From Pseudomonadota bacterium (lineage in GTDB: Bacteria; Desulfobacterota; Syntrophobacteria; Syntrophobacterales; Syntrophobacteraceae): a DNA stretch of 15,232 nt. Shown piece after piece: positions 7,019-13,468 of the stretch; the stretch's first letter is position 1, and each line of letters begins with the position of its first letter. The DNA lies in assembly GCA_023442755.1 (NCBI GenBank), contig JAEZXS010000320.1, positions 1 through 15,232 of the forward strand, written 5' to 3'. The notes beneath the pieces are model-generated. The model did not search any database and was not told where the DNA came from. It saw only the letters and a list, made by a program, of their open reading frames with translations. Made by a program: the position numbers and the translations under genes.

Positions 7019-8143
7019 CTAATCTGCCTCCACGGTGTAGCGCTTAAGTAGGGAGTAGCCGTCCTGATCCAGTTCGTATATGAACGCCGGCTCTGCTCCG
7101 AATGCGAGGCGCGCTTTATTCGTCCTGATGATGTTTATGCCGTTTTTGCCGAATTCTTCGAGCACCGCCGAAGCACATTTGCCGATGTCCACCCCCTGGT
7201 CGACTATGGATGTGACCCCTTCCCTGTCCGTGGCTTTTTCCAGGCAGGAACAGAATGCCACGAAAAGAACCTTCCCATCTTTGGACCCGGCGACCTTCAT
7301 CCTGTAGCCTTTGAGTTCAACTTTTCGGATGGGCCCGATCCGATTGCTGCAGTCCTGCGCCAGGGCAAACGGCTCGGAGCAGGTGAAGCGGGCGTTAAGG
7401 TTTCTATAGAGTCCCTTTCCGGATGGCTCTTTCTGCATTCCAAGCTCGGACGCAACAAGCATCGCCAGTCCATCCGCGGCCTCGGCGATGTCTTTTTTGA
7501 AAAGCGCCGCTCCATCCGCTTTGAACTTGCTCACTGTATTTCCGGATCTGAATTGCTCGTCCGACCGCATTGCCTTTTCGAAAAGAAGGATTCCGCTTCT
7601 CCCGTCATAGACGGAAACGGCTGCGTCGATATCCGCGCTCGATTGCGCCCCGTCATAGACTGCGAGGCCATAGACCAGATCGACCTTCAGCAGGGTGTCG
7701 ATGCCCTTTTGCCTTGTGGTTGCGAGGTAATTTTCGATTCGGAAATCTTTACCGGAGGGTTCCAGGCCGACGACTTCATATTTTCCGGTCAGCCTGTCGG
7801 AAAGCTTTTGGGTCAGCAGGCTTCCTGCCGAGTAGACGGGAAGCACCTCGGTCAAATCGTCTATGCTACCACCCATTGACCCGTGGGCCTTCGCCTTTTC
7901 CACTAACTTAAGTCCAAGCATCTGCCCCAGATAACCCGGCACCCCGTACTGAGGCATCATCGGTTCATAGCGCCATACCCCTGTGTGGTCCAGGACATTC
8001 ACTCTGTCTTCGACGACCGAAACAACCAGCCCGATGCGCTTGATTCCGGAAGTGTCCTGTATTTTCAAGGGGCCAGAGGCGGCGCAACCAATGAGAACGA
8101 AAGAAATCCATAAACAAGCACGAAACGAGCGACTCTTCCCATG
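7019..8143 (-). CDS. Putative outer-membrane lipoprotein of unknown function
   Basis: The predicted 374-residue protein is not one I recognise. Read on the minus strand from the ATG at 8143, it begins with arginines at 3 and 6, a hydrophobic core, and the lipobox LIGC with Cys20, followed by AASG. This is a clear signal-peptidase II signal, and Ala at +2 favours the outer membrane. The mature part has GIKRIGLVVSVVEDRVNVLDHTG, then alternating hydrophobic stretches (DAAVSVYDGRSGILLFEKAMRSDE, DIAEAADGLAMLVASELG). There is a second, cysteine-containing half (FTCSEPFALAQDC, FCSC, GKCA) whose cysteines could form periplasmic disulfides. A TTG at 8068 is in frame, but starting there would remove the signal. 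AGGGGAG lies just before the ATG. The gene is convergent with the HMGL-family gene and divergent from the omptin pair, sharing a 245-base upstream region with it. Confidence 0.7.
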   Translation of the reverse strand, partial: HGKSRSFRACLWISFVLIGCAASGPLKIQDTSGIKRIGLVVSVVEDRVNVLDHTGVWRYEPMMPQYGVPGYLGQMLGLKLVEKAKAHGSMGGSIDDLTEVLPVYSAGSLLTQKLSDRLTGKYEVVGLEPSGKDFRIENYLATTRQKGIDTLLKVDLVYGLAVYDGAQSSADIDAAVSVYDGRSGILLFEKAMRSDEQFRSGNTVSKFKADGAALFKKDIAEAADGLAMLVASELGMQKEPSGKGLYRNLNARFTCSEPFALAQDCSNRIGPIRKVELKGYRMKVAGSKDGKVLFVAFCSCLEKATDREGVTSIVDQGVDIGKCASAVLEEFGKNGINIIRTNKARLAFGAEPAFIYELDQDGYSLLKRYTVEAD

Positions 8144-8261
8144 TCTCCCCTCACGTTGTTCATGATTCCCGCTATTCGAATGTTCGATTGTTCTACTCTA
8201 TCTTACATTCAAACGGCGTGGGATGATACCTGTTCGAGCACTTGCCTGCGGATGCGGCTTT

Positions 8262-8290
8262 CAGCACGGCTCGATCCAAAGCCCGTGCTG
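8262..8290. repeat. Inverted repeat in the lipoprotein/omptin divergent region
   Basis: CAGCACGG (8262-8269) and CCGTGCTG (8283-8290) are exact reverse complements. The left arm overlaps a degenerate REP-like core (GCGGCTTTCAGCAC, from 8254). It could be a damaged REP element or a hairpin in the leader. The rest of 8144-8388 is AT-richer and presumably holds the divergent promoters, but no convincing -35/-10 pair stands out. Confidence 0.4.
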
Positions 8291-8388
8291 TTCGGCTGAA
8301 AAGTGCTATAGTATTCCGGTCCAATTCCGATACTCTGTTCGATGCCCAGCTTGAAATCCCATTCTAAATCCCTTCAGGAGATATGATC

Positions 8389-9417
8389 GTGCGGAAGGAC
8401 TGCGCCATTTTCCCGGGGCGGCAGACAGGGCCATGCCCATTTTTGACCGGAGCCCGTGCGCTCTGCTGCTTATTCCTCTTCGTCCTGGTATTTTCGCCGC
8501 CGGCGTTTTCCGCCGAGGAAAAAGATCAGACCTTCAAGCTTGCCGAACATCTCGTGCTCGGTATCAAAACCCAGTACATGATCAACAGCCACACTTCCTA
8601 CGAATTCGGCGAACCAGAGGTCCCTGCTCTGAGCCCTCTGAGCCGCCTGGAGTTTCCCCTGGATTCCTGGTGGGGCGGCGCCGAGCTGAGGACGGTTTTC
8701 CCGCGGTTCTCGGCCGGCGTGGAAGCCCTCACGAACCTCTCGCGGGAAGCCTCCGGAGATATGGAGGACTCGGACTGGACCGACGAGGACCATCCGCATG
8801 TCAAAACCATCTACAGCACCCAGAAGTGCCGTATGAAGCCGAGCTATAACGTCAAAACCGATATCGATCTGAAGGTATCGGACTGGCTGGGCCTGCCCGA
8901 GTGGCTCGATCTTCGGCCGGTGGCCGGGTTTCGATGGCAGTATTTCAATCTTGTCGCTCACGACGGGGTTCAGCGCGATCTTAGCGGAGCCACGCCCGAC
9001 ATACCGCTTGAGGGGGAGTCCATCGCCTTCGATCAGACCTACTGGCATTACTTCGCAGGTCTGCGCGCCGGCCTCGATCTCGGGAACCCGGTATACCTGA
9101 AAAGTCTCGTTGCGCTCCTGCAATGCGACTGGGCCTACGTGGAGGGGCATAATGCGGACCATCACCTCATGCGCGAGGGTCGCCGCTTCACCTATGAGAA
9201 TACCTACGGCCAGGCATGGCATGGGTCTTTCGGTTTCAAGGCGGGCTTCACGGAACGTCTTTTCCTCGGCTTCGATGCGGATTTTATGGCGATCTCGACG
9301 AAGGGCTCCCATCGCCTGGTGAACGAGCCTTTCGGCATCGATGAGGCGTGGTCCACCGGTGTCAGGGTCTGGTCGGCCCAGAACAGCCTCTCGCTCAAGC
9401 TGCAGTACGTCTTCTGA
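8389..9417 (+). CDS. Omptin-family outer-membrane protease, paralog A
   Basis: This is predicted to be a 10-strand outer-membrane barrel protease cleaving exposed peptides at the cell surface. From the GTG at 8389 it has 342 residues: a signal with hydrophobic core about 24-37 and cleavage after AFSA (about 42), then an amphipathic barrel ending in SLKLQYVF, the aromatic terminus used for barrel insertion. Omptin marks: SRLEF (compare SQLDW in OmpT), DMEDSDWTDED with D127 and D129 (OmpT D83/D85), GESIAFDQTYWHYFAGL (OmpT GERAIGYKQRF..PYIGL), and VEGHNADHH with D257 and H259 (OmpT D210/H212), followed by RFTYENTYGQ. All four catalytic residues are thus present by my hand alignment. AGGAG (8376-8380) is 8 bases before the GTG. 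The ATG at 8383 sits only 2 bases after it and is not conserved in the paralog, which decides the start. The LPS-binding and loop regions differ from enterobacterial omptins. Confidence 0.72.
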   Translation: MRKDCAIFPGRQTGPCPFLTGARALCCLFLFVLVFSPPAFSAEEKDQTFKLAEHLVLGIKTQYMINSHTSYEFGEPEVPALSPLSRLEFPLDSWWGGAELRTVFPRFSAGVEALTNLSREASGDMEDSDWTDEDHPHVKTIYSTQKCRMKPSYNVKTDIDLKVSDWLGLPEWLDLRPVAGFRWQYFNLVAHDGVQRDLSGATPDIPLEGESIAFDQTYWHYFAGLRAGLDLGNPVYLKSLVALLQCDWAYVEGHNADHHLMREGRRFTYENTYGQAWHGSFGFKAGFTERLFLGFDADFMAISTKGSHRLVNEPFGIDEAWSTGVRVWSAQNSLSLKLQYVF

Positions 9418-9437
9418 GTTCCCGAAACAGATCTCGT

Positions 9438-9474
9438 GCAGGGTGGGACGAGGCAGTGCTTCACCCCATCCTGC
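9438..9474. repeat. Hairpin between the two omptin genes
   Basis: GCAGGGTGGG (9438-9447) can pair with CCCATCCTGC (9465-9474) over 10 bp with one G-U, leaving a 17-base loop. No T-run follows, so it is not a standard terminator. It may stabilise the upstream message or attenuate read-through to the second copy. Confidence 0.35.
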
Positions 9475-9621
9475 GACTTCTCCGGCTTGATGAACTGCTA
9501 CCTCGAAATTGTCCCATGGACACATTGGTATTGTTCGGATGAGCGTATTCCGGTACTTTGATGTAATTTCAACCTCGGTTTGCGATGCAGCGGCAATAAA
9601 TCCCCTTCAGGAGATCTGAGC

Positions 9622-10638
9622 GTGCGGACGATCGGCCCCGTTTTGCGTAGTTGGCAATCCCGGCTGCAGAATTGTTACTCTGTCTGCCTGCTGGTCTTCT
9701 TGCTCCTGGCAATGGCGCCCCCTGCGTTCCCGGCCGAGGAAAAAGATCGAACAATCCTGCTTGGCGAACATCTATCCCTCGGGCTCAAGACCCAATACCT
9801 GTTCAAGAGCCATACGTCGTACGAATTCGGAAATCCCTACCCTCCTTACCAGGCCCCGTTAAGCCGCCTGGAGTTTCCCTTGGACTCGTGGTGGGGCGGA
9901 GCTGAACTGCGGGTGGTCTTTCCCCGGTTGTCCATCGGCGCGGAAGCCCTCACGAACCTGTCGCGGGAGGCCGCCGGGGAGATGAAGGACTCGGATTGGC
10001 TGGACGAGGCCCGGCCCCGTGTAAAAACCATCTATAGCGAATCGAGATGCCGCATGGAGCCGAGCTGGATGGTCCGGGCCGATATGGACCTGAAGATATC
10101 GGACTGGCTCCGCCTTCCCGGGTGGCTCGATTTACGGCCGGTGGCCGGATTTCGTTGGCAGAATTTCAACCTGGTGACTCACGACGGGTTCCAACACTAC
10201 CTGACGGAGGAATGGCCTCTTTACCCCCTTCCCGGAGACGGCATCGCTTTCGAACAAACCTATTGGCATTATTTTCTGGGCATGCGTGCCGGCGTCGATT
10301 TCGGAAAGCGGCTGATGCTGAAAAGTCTTGCGACGCTCCTCCAGTTCGACTGGGCCTATGTGGAGGGGCACAACGAGGACCACCATCTCCTGCGTGCCGG
10401 TTCCCGCTATACCTATGAGAATACCTATGGCCAGGCATGGCATGGATCGATCGGTTTAAAGGCGGGGGTGGCGGAACGCCTGTACCTCGACCTTGCAGCC
10501 GATTTTCTGGCGGTTTCGACGAGCGGCTCCCACCGTCTTGTAAACGCCCCTTTTGATATGGATATGACGTTTTCACACGGTGTCAGGGTCTGGTCGGCCC
10601 AGAACAGCGTTTCGCTCAAGCTGCAGTACGTCTTCTAA
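9622..10638 (+). CDS. Omptin-family outer-membrane protease, paralog B
   Basis: This is the second copy of the barrel protease, 338 residues from the GTG at 9622. AGGAG (9609-9613) has the same 8-base spacing as in paralog A, and the leader CCTTCAGGAGAT is shared. The signal core VCLLVFLLLAMAPPAF is cleaved after about FPA. Catalytic-type residues are kept: KDSDW with D123 and D125, and GHNEDHH with D253 and H255. Strands are nearly identical to paralog A (SRLEFPLDSWWGGAELR, YENTYGQAWHGS, RVWSAQNS.SLKLQYVF). The segments expected to be surface loops differ strongly: GNPYPPYQAP against GEPEVPALSP, and HYLTEEWPLYPLPGD against RDLSGATPDIPLEGE. That points to different targets. It is followed by a strong terminator at 10661. 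The alternative is a non-proteolytic barrel of the same fold. Confidence 0.72.
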   Translation: MRTIGPVLRSWQSRLQNCYSVCLLVFLLLAMAPPAFPAEEKDRTILLGEHLSLGLKTQYLFKSHTSYEFGNPYPPYQAPLSRLEFPLDSWWGGAELRVVFPRLSIGAEALTNLSREAAGEMKDSDWLDEARPRVKTIYSESRCRMEPSWMVRADMDLKISDWLRLPGWLDLRPVAGFRWQNFNLVTHDGFQHYLTEEWPLYPLPGDGIAFEQTYWHYFLGMRAGVDFGKRLMLKSLATLLQFDWAYVEGHNEDHHLLRAGSRYTYENTYGQAWHGSIGLKAGVAERLYLDLAADFLAVSTSGSHRLVNAPFDMDMTFSHGVRVWSAQNSVSLKLQYVF

Positions 10639-10660
10639 GTTCCCGGAGTTCGAATAAAAA

Positions 10661-10704
10661 GGGCGCCTGGTCTCCGATTCGGAGGCCGGGCGCCCTGGTT
10701 TTTT
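10661..10704. terminator. Bidirectional intrinsic terminator
   Basis: A 15-bp stem (10661-10675 with 10681-10695, two G-U pairs, loop GATTC) is followed by TTTTTT at 10699-10704 and preceded by AAAAA at 10656-10660. It sits between the stop of omptin paralog B and the convergent stop of the chemoreceptor, so it can end transcription from both sides. Confidence 0.92.
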
Positions 10705-10729
10705 CTCGATCGCAATGCCGGGATATATA

Positions 10730-12268
10730 TCAGATCTCGATCAAATCTTTTCTGGCTGCGGAAGCGCTCTCCCTTTTTGCATTCCCTCCCACCAGGGTCG
10801 CAAGGCTTGCCACGAACTCCTTCATCTGTTCGGCCTGGGCGTTCATTTCCTCGGATGTCGAAGCGGACTCCTCAGCATTGGCCGCATTTTGCTGGACTGC
10901 CTTGTCCATCTCAACTACGGCCCTGTTCACCTGCTCGATTCCCTGGGCCTGCTCGTGGGAAGCTGCGGTAATCTCGCCGACGAGATCGCCGGACCTGGCA
11001 ACGATATGCGCCACTTCCTGGAACTCCTTGTTTGTTTGTTCCACGAGAGATGAGCCGTCCTGCACCTTTTTCACGGTTCCCTCTATGAGCGCCGCCGTGT
11101 TCCTGGCCGCTTCGGCCGCCCGCATCGCAAGGTTTCGCACTTCGTCGGCAACGACCGCAAACCCGGCCCCGGCTTCTCCCGCTCTTGCCGCTTCGACCGC
11201 TGCATTGAGGGCCAGGAGGTTGGTCTGGAATGCAACCTCGTCTATATTCTTGATGATCTTTTGCGTCTCTTCGCTCGCCTTCGAGATCTCGGCCATGGAA
11301 GATGTGAGCTGCTCCATGGAGGTATTTGCCATCGAGACTACCTTGCCGGCTTCTCCCATGAGCTTGTTGGCTTCCTTGGCGTTGTCCGCATTCTGCTTCG
11401 TCATGGAGGCCATTTCCTCCAGCGAGGAGGTTGTTTGCTCGAGCGCAGCAGCCTGCTCGCTTGCTGCTCCCGCTATGGCCTGGCCCAGAGTGGACGCCTC
11501 TGCGGACATCTCCCGCGTCTTATGCGTATAATCCGACAGCTGCTGCACCATTTTTACGAGAGTCTTGTTCACCATGCGGGTCAGCAGGCCGCTCAGAACA
11601 AATGCAAGCAGGATAGAGGCCAGGGCAATGCCGAGCATGAATATTCTCATCCGGGTCAGGTGGTTTACAAACTGGCTCCTCGACGCACCAAGCACCGAGT
11701 CCACGCCCGAATAGTAGCTCCCCGATCCGATGAGCCATTCCGTTCCCGGGATCGTCTCGAGGTAGGCGAATTTCATCTCTTCTTCATTCGTCTGCGGGTT
11801 CTTGTAATAGTAATCGAGAAATCCTCCCCCGCTCGCTTTCACAATCCTGACGAATTCCCTCAGAAGGTACGTCCCCTTGGAATCGGTCAGGTCCCAACGG
11901 CTTTTTCCATGCAGCGAGGTGTCGGGCGGCAGACAGATGGTAATGCCCTTCATGTCGTAGACAAAAAAGTATCCGGTCTTGCTGTACCAGACTTTGCCGG
12001 TGTGTTCGGCAACCAGTTTCTTCATATCCTCGGGCGAGAGGCTGTCCTTGTTCTTTCTGTACAGCTCGGAGAGGCTCAGGGCCATCGTGTGGGTAAGGTC
12101 CTTGATCTTGGCCTGTTCGTTATTCGTAACGATCGTCAGTTGTTCTTTGGAAAGATCCCGCAACTGGTAGTCTATGGCCGCGATCAGCACAACCAGAATA
12201 GCAAGGAATATTGAAATGTTGCCTATCATCATCTTCGAGCCGATTGTCTTGCCGAAGGACAGCGTCAT
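10730..12268 (-). CDS. Methyl-accepting chemotaxis protein with periplasmic Cache domain
   Basis: This is an inner-membrane chemoreceptor that signals through CheA/CheW to the flagellar or pilus motor. From the ATG at 12268 it has 512 residues. TM1 is about 17-32. A single Cache ligand-binding domain (about 35-190) has the blocks YSKTGYFFVYDMKG, SLHGKSRWDLTDSKG, ASGGGFLDYYY and PGTEWLIGSGSYY, the sCache_2 type often sensing small organic acids. TM2 is about 208-226, with little or no recognisable HAMP after it. The long coiled-coil signalling part follows, with the conserved hairpin tip EVAFQTNLLALNAAVEAARAGE at about 344-365. No C-terminal CheR/CheB tether pentapeptide is seen. GGAGGT lies 5-6 bases before the ATG at 12268, which decides this start over an upstream in-frame ATG at 12403. 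The ligand cannot be read from the sequence. Confidence 0.93.
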   Translation of the reverse strand: MTLSFGKTIGSKMMIGNISIFLAILVVLIAAIDYQLRDLSKEQLTIVTNNEQAKIKDLTHTMALSLSELYRKNKDSLSPEDMKKLVAEHTGKVWYSKTGYFFVYDMKGITICLPPDTSLHGKSRWDLTDSKGTYLLREFVRIVKASGGGFLDYYYKNPQTNEEEMKFAYLETIPGTEWLIGSGSYYSGVDSVLGASRSQFVNHLTRMRIFMLGIALASILLAFVLSGLLTRMVNKTLVKMVQQLSDYTHKTREMSAEASTLGQAIAGAASEQAAALEQTTSSLEEMASMTKQNADNAKEANKLMGEAGKVVSMANTSMEQLTSSMAEISKASEETQKIIKNIDEVAFQTNLLALNAAVEAARAGEAGAGFAVVADEVRNLAMRAAEAARNTAALIEGTVKKVQDGSSLVEQTNKEFQEVAHIVARSGDLVGEITAASHEQAQGIEQVNRAVVEMDKAVQQNAANAEESASTSEEMNAQAEQMKEFVASLATLVGGNAKRESASAARKDLIEI

Positions 12269-12396
12269 TATGACCTCCACATGTGGTGAGAATAAAAAAC
12301 AGCTTGAGCCTTTAAGGTCATGCAGTTCGTAAAGTCCTGCCCGCGGGACCCGCGCAGCAGGAACGGGTATCTTATCGGAAGGATGGGCGTGAAGAT

Positions 12397-12411
12397 GAAA
12401 CATTATGTTTC
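12397..12411. promoter_or_regulatory. Palindrome GAAACAT-T-ATGTTTC
   Basis: This is a perfect 7-bp dyad around one central base, flanked by a wider CGTGAA/TTCACG pair. It lies about 130 bases upstream of the chemoreceptor start and about 220 upstream of the predicted modB transcription start, so either gene could be the target. I do not recognise the factor; it is not a ModE site. Confidence 0.35.
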
Positions 12412-12474
12412 ACGAAAATCAGATTCTCCGGCGTGTGGAAGACGCATTTCACCCTACAAAATCGCAGGTGAGCA

Positions 12475-12488
12475 CTACATTTTTGTAG
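12475..12488. promoter_or_regulatory. Palindrome CTACATTTTTGTAG upstream of the modBC sigma-54 promoter
   Basis: This perfect 5-bp dyad contains TACA-TTTT-TGTA, one base different from the palindrome before nifA. It is centred about 144 bases upstream of the predicted modBC start, a usual place for an enhancer-binding-protein site. A possible extra half site CTACAAAA lies at about 12454. Confidence 0.45.
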
Positions 12489-12572
12489 CACTTCCGTGCC
12501 GCGCAAATCCTGTTCCATCCAGCCGAATCCGCTTTCGCCCCCCTGAAAATATACAGAAAGTACGGAGTCTTG

Positions 12573-12593
12573 CCGGAAGAATTCTTCTTCCGG
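12573..12593. promoter_or_regulatory. Perfect 9-bp inverted repeat just upstream of the sigma-54 promoter
   Basis: CCGGAAGAA (12573-12581) and TTCTTCCGG (12585-12593) are exact reverse complements around TTC. The repeat ends 7 bases before the -24 element, so a bound protein could block or bend promoter DNA. With no T-run behind it, a terminator is unlikely. Confidence 0.4.
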
Positions 12594-12599
12594 AACACC

Positions 12600-12615
12600 G
12601 GGCACGGTATTTGCC
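12600..12615 (+). promoter_or_regulatory. Sigma-54 (-24/-12) promoter of modBC
   Basis: The sequence GGGCACGGTATTTGCC matches the sigma-54 consensus TGGCACG-N4-TTGCW at all but the first and last positions, with the required GG-N10-GC (12601-12602, 12613-12614). Transcription would start near 12626, 34 bases before a short leader ORF and 94 bases before modB. The orientation is correct for modBC. Confidence 0.7.
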
Positions 12616-12659
12616 TTACCATGTAGATCATTGAGCTCGAAGGGACGGGGAGGACTTCG

Positions 12660-12710
12660 ATGGAACGGCAAGGACGAAATCCCCCCGCCGCCTTCACCAA
12701 AGGACGATAA
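12660..12710 (+). CDS. Possible 16-residue leader peptide of modB
   Basis: The ORF encodes MERQGRNPPAAFTKGR. Its ATG is preceded by a strong GGGGAGG (12647-12653) at 6-base spacing, and its stop is 9 bases before the modB GTG. modB itself has only AAAGGA, 15 bases away and inside this ORF, so coupling of modB translation to the leader is plausible. Two adjacent proline codons (CCC CCC) could slow ribosomes. There is no homology evidence and it may be fortuitous. Confidence 0.35.
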   Translation: MERQGRNPPAAFTKGR

Positions 12711-12719
12711 CCGCATTTC

Positions 12720-13418
12720 GTGGACTGGATATTTGCGATGCAGGAAGCTCTCACCCCATTGCTGCTCACCCTCAAGGTGGCCTCGCTTGCCACTTTCGCT
12801 TCCTTCGCGGTCGGGGTGACCCTGGCGGCGCTCATGGCGCGCCTGCGGTTTCCGGGACGCGAACTGGCCGACGCCGTCCTTACGCTCCCTCTGGTCATGC
12901 CGCCGACGGTGCTCGGCTACTACCTCATCGTCCTGCTCGGCCGCAACGGCTGGATCGGGCGCTGGCTCAACGAGACCTTCGGGATATCGCTCATGTTCAC
13001 CTGGCAGGGGGCCGTGGTGGCTTCCGCCGTCGTTTCCCTGCCCCTGGTGTTCAAGTCTGCGCGGACCGCATTCGAAAGCGTGGACAGGAACCTGGAGAAG
13101 GCCGCGAGAACCCTCGGTTCCAGTGAACTCGGCGTCCTGCTCCGCATCTCGTTCCCTCTTGCCTGGCGCGGCATCCTGGCCGGTTCCATGCTGGCGTTTG
13201 CAAGGGCCATGGGGGAGTTCGGGGCGACTCTGATGGTGGCCGGAAACCTTCCGGGCAAGACTCAGACCCTTTCCCTTGCCGTCTACAATGCCGTCCAGGC
13301 GGGAAACGGCCGGTTGGCGGCAATGCTGGTCCTGGTAATTTCGACCGTATGCATCGTGATCCTCGTCTGGTCGGGGAAAGCTCTCAAAGCGGAGTACATC
13401 AAAGGAATCGAATCGTGA
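12720..13418 (+). CDS. modB: ModB, molybdate ABC transporter permease
   Basis: ModB is the inner-membrane channel of the molybdate importer. It has 232 residues and about five to six membrane segments, normal for the family. It begins with WIFAMQEALTPLLLTLKVASLAT, the usual 'L.P..LSLKVA' ModB start. The family core MPPTVLGYYLIVLLGRNGWIG is at about 60-80. The EAA loop that docks on the ATPase (EKAARTLGSSELGVLLRISFP) is at about 126-146, and ARAMGEFGATLMVAGNLPGKTQTLSLAVY at about 161-189. A TAA lies in frame 12 bases upstream, so the start is GTG 12720 or ATG 12738; I take the GTG. It is the first large gene of a sigma-54-controlled operon. No periplasmic binding protein (ModA) gene precedes it, which is unusual. 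Tungstate or sulfate specificity is possible but less likely. Confidence 0.9.
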   Translation: MDWIFAMQEALTPLLLTLKVASLATFASFAVGVTLAALMARLRFPGRELADAVLTLPLVMPPTVLGYYLIVLLGRNGWIGRWLNETFGISLMFTWQGAVVASAVVSLPLVFKSARTAFESVDRNLEKAARTLGSSELGVLLRISFPLAWRGILAGSMLAFARAMGEFGATLMVAGNLPGKTQTLSLAVYNAVQAGNGRLAAMLVLVISTVCIVILVWSGKALKAEYIKGIES

Positions 13419-13468
13419 CGCCTTTGCGCTCGACCCCAAACTCATCCATGCGGAAAACGGAGTCTCCC

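Noticed and set aside
8066..8068. TTG at 8068 as the lipoprotein start
   Set aside because: It would delete the signal peptide and lipobox (LIGC) that are encoded in frame from the ATG at 8143.
12372..12379. Sigma-28-like -10 (CCGATAA on the minus strand) upstream of the chemoreceptor
   Set aside because: No acceptable TAAA-type -35 at the right spacing was found.
12266..12403. Longer chemoreceptor starting at ATG 12403
   Set aside because: The extra 45 residues lack any signal and run over a palindrome. GGAGGT directly before ATG 12268 and the TM1 position support the shorter form.
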